Assembly (NCBI GenBank): GCA_024741835.1
Contig: JAENRP010000107.1
Coordinates: forward strand, 67,259 to 131,258
DNA length: 64,000 nt
Direction: 5' to 3'
Source of the DNA: Diplocarpon mali
Taxonomy: Eukaryota > Ascomycota > Leotiomycetes > Helotiales > Drepanopezizaceae
Shown here: piece after piece, positions 1 to 9,179 of the stretch
How the letters are laid out: each line of letters begins with the position of its first letter
Numbering within the stretch: position 1 is the first letter of the stretch
The notes under the pieces: generated by a model
The model's database searches: none
What the model saw: the letters and a program-made list of their open reading frames with translations, nothing else
Told to the model about the DNA's origin: nothing
Made by a program: the position numbers and the translations under genes

Positions 1-93
1 TCCATACCACATCCGTAGGCCTCCAATCATCAATTCAGGAAGCCAAGGGCGCCTCAAAACATACGTCCACATCCCCGGAGTCAGAACCGTGTA

Positions 94-155
94 NNNNNNN
101 NNNNNNNNNNNNNNNNNNNNNNNNNNNNNNNNNNNNNNNNNNNNNNNNNNNNNNN
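94..155. other. Assembly gap (62 N)
   Basis: A run of N bases. Any open frame crossing it is meaningless. The 93 bp before it and the roughly 200 bp after it hold no gene I can recognise. Confidence 0.99.
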
Positions 156-363
156 CCCCCAACACTCGTCGCCTTCGCAAATCATATACTCTACTCCCAT
201 CGGTATTCACCAGTACGCTTCTTCATCTGCAAAGGAAGAGGGAAATTGAGAATGAACGCCGGGCTGAAATCCCAAATTTGTCGTCACGTTTGATTCAAGG
301 GCCCCCCTGCCTAGCGGGGCTCGGCTTCCACTGATACTGCTAGTTCTGCATCCCCGCCGAATT

Positions 364-3021
364 TTAATGATATCGGTAGCCATGGTTGAACTGATCATGC
401 AAGGCCCAGTCCATGCCGTTGGTATGGCGCTCGGTGGCTGCAGCTGTGCCCACGGCATAGAAATCGAGCAGCTCTTGGACCGAGGCACCGGCCAAGTTAT
501 TCAGAGGGCTGGGAATCTCGCCAAACAGCGCATCGGGGGCAGAGCTGTCGATGGTACCGCCGCTGGAGCTGGGAAACAGCTGAAAATCGTTGCCGACGTG
601 GCAGTGGCTGTTCGGCATGAAATCCTCGAGGCCTTCGTCGAGGCCGCGCAGAGATGTGGGGGTGTAAAGCATAGCGTTGCCGTGACCAACAGGAGAGAGG
701 TAGGCCATCGGATCAGCCCCGTATGTCAAGCCCGACGTCTCGAAAGCCGTGTTGAAGATGTTGTGGTCGGGAGTGGGGAGTTGGACGTTGGCAGAATAGA
801 GGTCTTCATTCTCAAAGACTTCATTCTCGGAGAAGCTGAAATCGGCTGCAGCACCGCCGTCGTGCGTGAGCTGATCAAAGTTGCCCGCAAATTGGTCCGG
901 GGTACTGTCGGTCCCCATAAACGGAGACTGGTCGTTGGAAGAGACGTTGTGGTTCAGACCCTCGGAGACGGGAGAAAAGTTGACATTCAGACGAGTGCCG
1001 GGAGTAAACATCTCCTCATCCGATGGGTAGATTGGGAAGTCAAGGTTGTTGCCGGCTCCGGGGTCACTCATGTCCCAAGCCGAGCCGTCGTACCCAGTCA
1101 TCACGTCGTCTTCCTCGGGGGTGGCCATGTTGTCGCCATCACTGCTCGGGGTGTGCATGTTGGTGATGGTCGGCGTGGGCAGACCGGTCTTGGTGTCTGC
1201 GACGCTGCCGGGAGGCTTGTCCCGGTTCTTGCCGTTGTTCTTGGAGCGGACGTAGGTCCAGTTGTGGGCCTTCTCCATGTGCTGCTTGCAGTTGGATTCA
1301 CGCTTGGATCGGTAGGGGCACGGCTTGAAGTGGCACTCGAAGAGAGGAGGGGCAGAGGAATGCTTGTCGTTGTGATGTCTGTCCATCTCCTTCTCGGTGG
1401 GCCAGCCGTACTCGTGGTACTTGCACGACTCAACTGGGCACTTCCACGGACGAGAGTGTGTCTTCTCGTGCTTGGTAAGATCGCAAGGGCGCTTGAACGC
1501 CTTCTCACATCCCGGCTCCCGGCAGCGCTTCGGTGCGAGCTCGGCTGCCGAGGCAGATCTCTTGCGGCGGGCCATCGAGCGCAAGATCGACTCGTCCTCC
1601 GCGGCCTCCTCACTGAGGGAACGCTTGAACCGCGTGTTGTCTCCGCTGTCTCCTTCAATGTCGACGGGGAGGCCGGTGGCGATGGAGATGGCCTTGCCGT
1701 TCTTCTTGACCCGCACGAGCTCAGCGGGACGTCCGTTCTTGGAGAGACCACCGTGAAGCAAGACCTCGTCGGTTCTGTGGTGAGGGTTGTCAGTGCCTTG
1801 TGGTTTCTGGTGGAGTGGCGACCTTCGCGAAAGTGCGGGTGCGCCACGCTCGCCGGATAGCCTGGCGAGGCGCGGCGGCGGCGGGGGGGTGGGAGCAAGG
1901 TGAACATACGTCTCGGGGTCCATCTCGCCAATCTCCTCTCCCCTCTCCTCTCGCTCTTTGGCGGCCTGGATCTGCTGGGCGTACTGCTTGATCTGGTCGA
2001 CCAGATCGACAAAGTATCCGTTAGTATACGGGCGGTCGTGAGGACGGGTCTGTTCGGGGTCGCCGAGAAATTCCACTGTCGCTTGGATGCACCGGATAGA
2101 CGTGAGGCAGAAGTCGAGATACAAGGCGGCAGTCTTGGTTCTCTCCTTCACACGCGAAAACCAGTGAGCGACTCCCCCTTCAACATCATCGAGGGTTTCA
2201 CTTACGGGTGCCATAAAGATTAGGGTCTTCTCGAGATCACGAAGGCATACTATCTCCTTGCCGTGGATCCTTCTAGGGCAGTCCCTGATGATGGGGTGAA
2301 AGTCTTTCAAAGACGTCTTGGCGAGGAGCGGCTTCAGGATGTGCTCGTGGATGCGGTTGCTCGCCCGCACGCTGAGTCTGGGGAGGCGCTCGATGGTCGA
2401 TGCAGGAGCAGCAGCCGACCTTGTTATAGCGGAAGCTGTGACGATCGAGCGGGCGCCGAGTCCGTCGGAGACGCTGGTCAGCTGGGTGTCCGCAGCCTCC
2501 TTCCGATAACTGGACCCGATGGAGGATCCCAGACCGCTGTCTGAGAATCGGGCTGGTCGGCGGTTATGGCGGGGACGAGAGGAGCGTCTGCTCGCGGCCG
2601 GCTCCTGGTCCATTACTCCTGCCATGGTGGGACCGTACGGTCGGTCGGCCGGCGTGCCGACGGTGTGATCGAGGAAGCCCTGGGGGACGGGGTTGGACTG
2701 GTCTGGGAAGGACTGTCCTGCAGTGGGCGAGCGCTCCTCGACAGCCGACAGCCCGCGATCGATGTCGCCGAGGGTCATGGCGACACGACGTTTGTGTGCA
2801 TCGACGACATCCTCGAGTGTGGTTTGCGAGCGGCGAGGCAGGGACGGCACCTCGAAGTGATGTGGTAGTTCACGCGCGGGACTGGTGGCCGAGTGGAAGG
2901 TGACGGCCTTGCAGAGGGACATGTTGGGATTCACCGTCGGACGGCCTGGCGCGCTGGACGGGGTGGGAGTCAGAGCAGACGCGGTGGTCTTTGTAGTCCG
3001 GCGGGGGTGGGTGAAGGACAT
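364..3021 (-). CDS. C2H2 zinc-finger transcription factor-like protein, 885 aa
   Basis: A single uninterrupted frame of 885 codons. The zinc-finger block is at about residues 495-590. It has a first finger of the form C-x4-C-x12-H-x3-H (CREPGCEKAFKRPCDLTKHE), then a C-x4-C...H-x3/4-H unit (KCPVESCKYHEYGW...) and a third C/H unit (ECHFKPCPYRSKRESN...). This spacing is typical of fungal C2H2 regulators that bind DNA in the nucleus. A basic stretch (MARRKRSASAAELAPKR) just before the fingers could be a nuclear localisation signal. The roughly 290-residue C-terminal tail is acidic and rich in S, P, D and N, like an activation domain. The N-terminal part is basic and S/T/P-rich, with a predicted alpha-helical middle (LVDQIKQYAQQIQAAKEREE). 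The start is the first Met of the frame, and the sequence upstream is GC-rich leader. The antisense strand is also open for 497 codons, but that is a codon-bias shadow. The specific target genes cannot be told from sequence. Confidence 0.85.
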   Translation of the reverse strand: MSFTHPRRTTKTTASALTPTPSSAPGRPTVNPNMSLCKAVTFHSATSPARELPHHFEVPSLPRRSQTTLEDVVDAHKRRVAMTLGDIDRGLSAVEERSPTAGQSFPDQSNPVPQGFLDHTVGTPADRPYGPTMAGVMDQEPAASRRSSRPRHNRRPARFSDSGLGSSIGSSYRKEAADTQLTSVSDGLGARSIVTASAITRSAAAPASTIERLPRLSVRASNRIHEHILKPLLAKTSLKDFHPIIRDCPRRIHGKEIVCLRDLEKTLIFMAPVSETLDDVEGGVAHWFSRVKERTKTAALYLDFCLTSIRCIQATVEFLGDPEQTRPHDRPYTNGYFVDLVDQIKQYAQQIQAAKEREERGEEIGEMDPETYVHLAPTPPPPPRLARLSGERGAPALSRRSPLHQKPQGTDNPHHRTDEVLLHGGLSKNGRPAELVRVKKNGKAISIATGLPVDIEGDSGDNTRFKRSLSEEAAEDESILRSMARRKRSASAAELAPKRCREPGCEKAFKRPCDLTKHEKTHSRPWKCPVESCKYHEYGWPTEKEMDRHHNDKHSSAPPLFECHFKPCPYRSKRESNCKQHMEKAHNWTYVRSKNNGKNRDKPPGSVADTKTGLPTPTITNMHTPSSDGDNMATPEEDDVMTGYDGSAWDMSDPGAGNNLDFPIYPSDEEMFTPGTRLNVNFSPVSEGLNHNVSSNDQSPFMGTDSTPDQFAGNFDQLTHDGGAAADFSFSENEVFENEDLYSANVQLPTPDHNIFNTAFETSGLTYGADPMAYLSPVGHGNAMLYTPTSLRGLDEGLEDFMPNSHCHVGNDFQLFPSSSGGTIDSSAPDALFGEIPSPLNNLAGASVQELLDFYAVGTAAATERHTNGMDWALHDQFNHGYRYH

Positions 3022-4140
3022 GGCGGAGGAGCCAGGGAGGCAGGATGTGAGGGCCGGCCGACCAGAGCGACGGGGATTGGCAGAGAGGGCCGGTTACTGG
3101 GATCTGGTTAGCCTTTCGTCCTGTGGTGTTGGTGTGTTGGTGTGTTTGTATGCTGCGGCGCCGGGTGTGAGTCACAGGCCAATGGAGTGGAGGATCACAA
3201 CGCTGCAGATTTCCCCATCGAGACTGGCCGCGCTCGCCGGGGCAGTGGAGATCAGGTGAAGCTGTCCACGCCGACGCGGATATCTGGGGATTGATTTGCC
3301 AATGGGGCTCCCCGCGAGAGTTCGATCGAGCGGTAGCCCCGGGGGCTGCGGCGACGCAAGTAGAGAAAGAGGAGGAGCATACCCTTCTGGATCGCCGCGC
3401 TTGTCCACCGATTGGCGATGCTCTGTTCCTGAGGGCCTGGTGTTGCGGGTGGTCGTTGTCGTCGTCGTCGGAGCAGTCGAAGGCGAGTCTTGCAGTCGAG
3501 GCAGAGAGAAGAGAAGAGAAGTGAAGACGAGACGGCGAGAACAGCGGGGGAAGCCGATGTTGGCAAGGACAGCTGCGGCGGCTGCCTGCGAGCGAGACGC
3601 GGCCGGAGTTGAGAGAGCACTTGTGTATATAGCATCCGAGGGATGCCAACGGACACGAGTCTGGGGGGGAGGACGAGCGGGATGGAATGGGACGGGACGA
3701 GAAGTGGCGGCTCTGCTGCTTCAATATGGGGGGGGGGGCTTGTGTCCCACCTCTGGTTCGCAGGCGTGCTCTGGCTTGGATTCAGTCGGGACTGTTCTGC
3801 TGCGTGGTCGGAGGAGGGGGACGATGGCTATTGCTGGCCCGTTCGATTGGATCTCAGTTCGAAGTCGTCGCTTTGGAGATGTGGCCTGCCGGTTCGAAGT
3901 CGTCGCTTTGGAGATGTAGCCCGCCAGTACCAGCAATGAGAGAGCACACACGCCCGAGACGGAGCCGGAGTCGAAGTGCAAGTCAAGGCAAGGTGGCGGA
4001 TGAGGTGAGGTTGAGGATATTCATTCAGCCTGAGCCGAGCGATGGCCTTGCGAGGGCCGTGCATGACTTGAGCACTGCTGCCTGGCGAGGGTGGAGGCGA
4101 ACGAGGGTTTGGCGGCACAGACGACGCTATTGGGTCTTGG
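3022..4140. other. Leader/promoter region of the zinc-finger gene
   Basis: GC-rich sequence with no credible gene. A TATA-like tatatag lies near 3624-3630, about 600 bp upstream of the zinc-finger ATG, so a long 5' leader is possible. At 3857-3916 a short sequence (cgaagtcgtcgctttggaga) occurs twice in tandem, about 41 bp apart. Confidence 0.4.
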
Positions 4141-4216
4141 CACAGGGGGAGAAGAGGAGGAGGAGGAGATGATGGAGGAGATGGAGGAGATGGAGGAGAT
4201 GGAGGAGATGGAGGAG
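4141..4216. repeat. Purine (GGAGAT/GGA) microsatellite
   Basis: A run of GGAGGA followed by about five 9-bp GAGATGGAG units. The opposite-sense tract CTCCTCCATCTCC lies at 4443-4517, so the two can pair as an inverted repeat with a loop of about 225 bp. Open frames here encode poly-Glu or poly-Met-Glu and are not believable genes. Confidence 0.9.
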
Positions 4217-4442
4217 AATGATGGTGATGATGATGGACTGGACTTGGATGCTCGTTCCTCTACACGACTACGACGTACATTCGCATGATTCGCGTTGGCT
4301 CTAACTTCCCTTCACTCGATGCGCTGCGGATCCAAGGCACACCATCCCTCTCGACGGGAGGGGGTCGACGAGACGGAACTGCAGACATACATGGCAATCG
4401 TTCGTCACCGTCGCCAAGCCACCGATGACAAACATTCTTGTC

Positions 4443-4517
4443 GTTCTTGTCCTCCTCCATCTCCTCCATCTCCTCCTCCTCCTCCTCCTCCTCCTCCTCC
4501 ATCTCCTCCTCCTCCCC
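4443..4517. repeat. Pyrimidine (CTCCTCCAT/CTC) microsatellite
   Basis: CTCCTCCATCTCC repeats followed by about ten CTC triplets. It is complementary to the purine tract at 4141-4216. It explains the poly-Pro, poly-Leu and poly-Glu frames seen on both strands. Confidence 0.9.
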
Positions 4518-5811
4518 AAGCACGGGCTAAAGGTCAAATCAACGTGTCCGGAGGTTAAAAAGTCTAATCAAGACGCAGGGCAGACCAGACCAGCCTCGCC
4601 AAAGAAAACCCCCTTGCGACTTGCCCCTCGACGACCATCTACTTCGTGCTCAGCACCCCACCCTGCAGTCTGGGGAATAAGACGGTCTGTTGTTGCGCCG
4701 ACTCTACTCCTCTCTGCCTGTGGTATCTGCCCTCCCCCTCCCCCTCCCTCTCACCACTCGACTCACGCCGAGGATCAGCTTGCCAACCCGGCCGTAAGCA
4801 GGCGGCGAGGCGGGTGCGCAGTCCTGCGACACCACAAACCAGACCACACCAGACCACACCAGGGCACATGCGGCAAATGCTTCGTCTCTTGTTGGGGAAA
4901 CCGATTCGCATCCTGGCCTTACCGGAATCAAGATGGCTCGCTGCTTTGGAGCTCGAGTCTTCTCAGGATACCACCTCCCCAGTGACCACCTCTCTCGCTT
5001 TGCATCAACTTCATCCAAGCATCTGCTTGCATGGCAGCTCTTCCACGTCCCATCAGCCGAGTAGGTTAAGGGACCTTTACTGTGCGAGTACGGATTCATG
5101 ACCTCTACCCCACAGCTTCCTCGCGGAGTGTCTCTCAGCCTTCAGATTGTCTCGGCCTACACGTCTAGTACGGCATCCACAACCGAGTACAATTACCAGT
5201 ACGAGTATCTCGTCGAAGCATGGCGCAGACTTCCTCCCCCCCTTGCTCCCCACGAAGCACAAAGTCAGCTCGCCAGCCCTACAGCTAGCCCTCCCTGCAC
5301 CGCCATGATAGTCTGCACACGTTAGCAAGGATGTGGTTGCGCCAAACCGTGACTATACTTTTTACATGCTCGTATAACTCACCAAACAGCCTCGACAGAG
5401 ATACAGAGGTTGTTGAGACTGGTCCTCTGTCGACTAAGGGGGCCCAGGACCAGGACACTTGATCCCAATCTCATTGCATTCTTTTAAGCCGGGATGAAAA
5501 CTAGGAAATGTAGAGCAGACTACCCCATGAACACCCCCTCACCTGTTCGCGAGTAACTCCCACTTTTTTCCTGTGATTTGTGGTTGGCTTGCAAGGACAA
5601 ATTCGTTTGATGCTCACTAGACACCGGACAACACCAACACCACTATTGCTCTCTGTGCTTGGGCGGAAACCTAGATCTTACTCGCGGGATTGGGATTGGG
5701 ATTGGTAGGTTACCCTCAGGAAACCCTCCTCCCCATCTGAGGACAAGCCGTGCCTTGGTGCATCCCCTCGGAAATGGATCGCATCATCACTACTTCCCCC
5801 AACCAGGATTC
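4518..5811. other. No gene recognised
   Basis: Moderately GC-rich intergenic sequence. Several overlapping frames of 75-190 codons exist on both strands, but none has a protein-like composition or a motif I recognise. Confidence 0.5.
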
Positions 5812-6193
5812 TGTGAGAATATACAAGCATTGGAGATTAAGCTTATGTAATCATACCTTGTACTTCGTACAGGGTGTAATAATCTGAGGTTCCCTGTCTG
5901 TGTACACTAGATTCTTGGCAATGCTGCTTTTATTAAATTCCTTAGTATTTTGTATAGCCAACTTTTGCGTCAATCACTGCTTTACATCTATTTGGCATTT
6001 CCCTAATCAAATCTCTAATTATCTCAACTGTTATTGATTCCTAAGCTTCAAATACCCCTGTCGAAACCCCTGCATAAAAGAAAGTTCTAGTATAGCGCAC
6101 AGACAGAAAACCTCAGATTATTTCCCCATGGACTAAGTATATATACTCCTGCAGCTCCACAGAACTCAGAATCCACATCTCTAAATCCTGTCA
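5812..6193. mobile_element. Solo LTR (Copia-type), interrupted by a MITE
   Basis: It begins TGTGAGAATATACAAG and ends ...AATCCTGTCA, with TG...CA termini. The same LTR recurs at 14653-14758, where it is only 106 bp and follows a polypurine tract. Here it is 382 bp because a 275-bp MITE sits inside it (5863-6137, flanked by TA). The flanks gattc and tattc match at four of five positions and may be a decayed 5-bp target duplication. No internal retrotransposon sequence adjoins, hence a solo LTR. Confidence 0.75.
5863..6137 (-). mobile_element. Tc1/mariner-derived MITE, copy 1
   Basis: A 275-bp element with imperfect terminal inverted repeats: CTTCGTACAGGG... at the left and, reverse-complemented, CTTAGTCCATGGGG... 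at the right. An inner shared block AATAATCTGAGGTT...CTGTCTGTG lies in both ends. It is flanked by a TA duplication (5861-5862 and 6138-6139). On the minus strand an open stretch ends EMPNRCKAVIDAKVGY then TKY-stop, which I recognise as the C-terminal end of Tc1-like transposases. The element is therefore an internally deleted transposon, not a random MITE. The boundaries are confirmed by the uninterrupted LTR at 14653-14758. A second copy lies in opposite orientation at 40244-40526. Confidence 0.85.
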
Positions 6194-6335
6194 TATTCCG
6201 ACGGTCAAGACCTCCTCTCTCTCCTCCCTCTGCCTCCTTCGCCGGGGCCAGACGCAAACGGCGCGATCCCCAAAACTCCCGTGGCTAAAGGGCAACCTAC
6301 CCCGATTCGAGTGGCTGCTCTCCGTATCAAGTGCT

Positions 6336-6526
6336 TGTCTTGGTATCACATTTGGTGATTGTGTGCACAGGTGAAGCCTTCTCGCAACCGTGGATGATAT
6401 TCGTGTGTAGAAGCTTGTTCCCGAAGCTACTCCCCTCGAGAGCGTAGAGTAGACACAGTCGTGCCAAGCCTTGCCTATCATGTGACTTACCACATGACTT
6501 GTTATCATATGACCTACATGCCGACA
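6336..6526. mobile_element. Solo LTR-like repeat, second family, copy 1
   Basis: It is roughly 75% similar by eye over about 190 bp to 60466-60654, in the same orientation. Shared blocks include gcacaggtgaagc, gccaagcctt and the CATGTGAC palindrome cluster, ending ATGCCGACA. It starts TGTCTTGG and ends CCGACA. No matching target duplication is visible here (gtgct before, gcgtg after), so this copy is older or rearranged. Confidence 0.6.
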
Positions 6527-6583
6527 GCGTGTCTTGCGCAAGGCCCCCCTTTTTTCCTGGCCGGGCCGCCGCGTGGTCCTGTG

Positions 6584-6705
6584 CTTGTTGTCAGGGAAGA
6601 ATTGAATAGATCTCACGTGATCACGCGTGTTACTGGAGGAGCTGCTTGTCATCAGGGGAGAATTGAATAGACCTCACGTGATCACCCGTGCCACTGGACG
6701 AGCCG
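6584..6705. repeat. Two-copy 61-bp tandem duplication
   Basis: Copy 1 is 6584-6644 and copy 2 is 6645-6705, differing at about ten positions. Each holds the palindromic core TCACGTGATCAC (an E-box CACGTG) and GAATTGAATAGA. No gene start is close by, so a regulatory role is not supported. Confidence 0.85.
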
Positions 6706-8501
6706 TGACGAGACCAGCCACGACACGACGCAAGCGAAGCCCTGGTAATCACTACACCGTGTGCGTACTTCACGCAGTCAGCGTGCAGGCATTTGGACGT
6801 GCGAGGCACTTTCGAGACGGCATTCGAGCGGGAGAGGGGGGGGGGGGTTTGGTGGCGCGGCCAGATGCTTTTCTTCTCCGCTGGCCGGGCGTGGAGCGCC
6901 ACCCCACGGGGGAAGGGGGAAATCGAGATGTCTCCGGCGTCGACATTCCTCGGGCACGGGGGGGCACGTTCGACGAGCGAGACAGCGGGCAGAGCTTGCC
7001 GTGCGCGCCCGAGCCGAGGGAGCACAAGCATCTCGTATCTTCAGACAGTCTGGTTGCTTATGAACAAAGAATACCCGTTACGCTGTCCATGTGAATACAA
7101 TTATCTCCAAGAAGAAGTCATTTCCTATCTACCGATATCCAGGAGGAGTCTCCTACGGCAGGGGAGAAGATCCGACGCCTCTCACCAGCTGCATAACGTG
7201 TAATCACTGCCTAGGAGATCGAATCTCCGGTGGTAGAATAGAGGATCATGGAATACCGGCAAAGAAGATTATCTCTTGATACTATAGATTGGTTCTATTC
7301 TGCTTCTGGCTTCTCTGTCGGGTTTGATAGAGTAAAGCACACACGCGTACGAGTTGGAACCGACTGGATTGCTGACTATCCACTCTGCTGCCAGAGTGCC
7401 CTAGAACACAGCCGCAAGTGCCAGTGGTCCCGTGCGCCGACGGCTGCATGTATGAGACATAGAAAATAGGGATTCGAGAAAGTCGACGCGTGGGAGAGGG
7501 CCGATCCCCGCGGAAACAAACCAGCCTTCGTTCACATGCTAGGATCGACCCTCGAAAATCGCCCGTACGACGAGTCCAGTGGGCCACCATCCCTTGCAAA
7601 CATCGCCATCGTGTCGGACGATCCAACCGTCTGATGGCAATGGAGCCCAGGGTATGATCCGCAGAACCAACAAGTCGTCATGGGCTCGAGGCACTACCAG
7701 CGCCGAGTCGGGTGCGATTATCGTCACAGCCTCATCGTGTTCGACGTATGCCGCTGTAGCGTGAAGTCGGATGCCTTCGGTGTTGGCCGCCGCAGTTGGA
7801 TCGACGTGCAGCTTCTCTCTGCTGCTGACCTGCTTCGCGGCCTCGCTCCCTCGAAGGGTATATACGGGTGAAGCGTCTCGTGATCGTGGTACGATTAAGA
7901 GCAAAAGGAGATGTCGGCTGCAGGAGCCATGATGCTCCAAAGAACTGCCAGAACTGCCCGTCGCAGCCTCGGGTTTCGAATTTCTTCTCCACGAGACCAC
8001 ACGAACAGCGCTTGAGAATCAGGCCTTCGCCAAAGAGTGTTGTGTCCAGCAGATGAAGCGGACGAGCAGTAGAGAGGCTTCGTTGGCAATCTCTTCGCCG
8101 GCACGAGAGTCGGTTGCCGCGATTGCGTAGATGAAAGGAAATTCAGGCACACGGAGCGTGCTGGTCGAGGATTGCGACGAGGACGACGGCGGTAAAGCAT
8201 AGCACGACTTGGGATAGTGTGCAAAGGCGGTTGGACCGAGGACCCGTTCGGGCGGGGGGAGGCGATCGGAATCCTCTCCAAAGCTGGTCAGAGCAGGAAT
8301 CGTAGCGAGGGCCGTTCATGTCTCGAATCGCGATCATCGAGACAAACTTGGCGTATGCGTGCATCTTGCATATCATCAGGCCAGCTCCGGCGTTGAGGAA
8401 AAGTCGTAGGCTTGGTAAAAATCGTCCCGAGGATACGTGACCAGTGGGCGGAAAGAGTTTGGCGTTCTTGGATTGAAAGGTTGGTGGGAGGGTGATTCCG
8501 A
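6706..8501. other. No gene recognised
   Basis: Mixed composition with a G9 run near 6838-6846. Overlapping frames of up to 153 codons occur on both strands. The minus-strand frame at 7539-8000 has a somewhat protein-like end (TAAYVEHDEAVTIIAPDSAL) but no recognisable family, and its 5' half is low quality. No call made. Confidence 0.4.
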
Positions 8502-9179
8502 TCAGCCGCATCTGTGGTCGATCCATTCGCTTTTCCACTCGCTTTGCCATGTACTCGAATACTGATATTCGCATTCGCCATCCTCAACCTGTGCCTCCAA
8601 GTCCACGTCCCCCTGCTCACTTCGCAGTTCTCTCCACAGCTCGCGGATCTTCTCGCATCCGACTGCAATCGTCACCAGCCAACCAGTAAACACGACCAAC
8701 ACCGCGAGGACAAGGAGAAGCACCTCAACGGATCTCAGGAGTTTGGCGGCCGGATCTTGGTCGTCCAGCGTCAACGTCGCGGACCAGAATAGGAGCTGTC
8801 CCAACCAGCGAAGGGTGATGAACTCTCCCACGAGAGCCAATGCCCACACGCACACGAGCGTCAGGAGCAGCGAGAGCTTATTCGTGACATTCCGGCCAAA
8901 GCCCTGCGCGTCTTGCAATCCGATGGTGATGCTGAAGAACAGTACAACGGGAACCATATAGCACAGGTGGCTGGCTTGCAGGAGATGCATGAAGTACGCC
9001 AATGGAGGGAGACCAGGATATTCCGACATGATGAAGACGAGAACCGTGAGAATCTCGACCGGCACATGGACATCCCTTGGGGATCTCAGGTGTTGCTTAT
9101 ATTCAGCTGAGCCCTCGCAGGAGAGTGCCGGGTGGGAGGAGGCCCTGGCATCTCGCTTTTGCCATGCCGCAAAAACCAA
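8502..9179 (-). CDS. Predicted multi-pass membrane protein, up to 225 aa
   Basis: Four hydrophobic segments are visible, around VEILTVLVFIM (residues 41-51, running into a Pro-Leu-rich segment), LCYMVPVVLFFSITIGL, KLSLLLTLVCVWALALVGEF and VEVLLLVLAVLVVFTGWLV. They are followed by a charged cytosolic-type tail (KIRELWRELRSEQGDVDLE). I do not recognise the family. The first 40 residues before the first hydrophobic segment look poorly coding, so the true start may be an upstream exon or the internal MSEYPGLPPL. The frame stops cleanly at 8502. It stands alone, with no neighbours within 2 kb to suggest a role. Confidence 0.5.
   Translation of the reverse strand: MVFAAWQKRDARASSHPALSCEGSAEYKQHLRSPRDVHVPVEILTVLVFIMSEYPGLPPLAYFMHLLQASHLCYMVPVVLFFSITIGLQDAQGFGRNVTNKLSLLLTLVCVWALALVGEFITLRWLGQLLFWSATLTLDDQDPAAKLLRSVEVLLLVLAVLVVFTGWLVTIAVGCEKIRELWRELRSEQGDVDLEAQVEDGECEYQYSSTWQSEWKSEWIDHRCG

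Noticed and set aside
367..1860. 497-codon plus-strand open frame
   Set aside because: Antisense to the zinc-finger gene; composition follows from that gene's codon bias and it has no motif.
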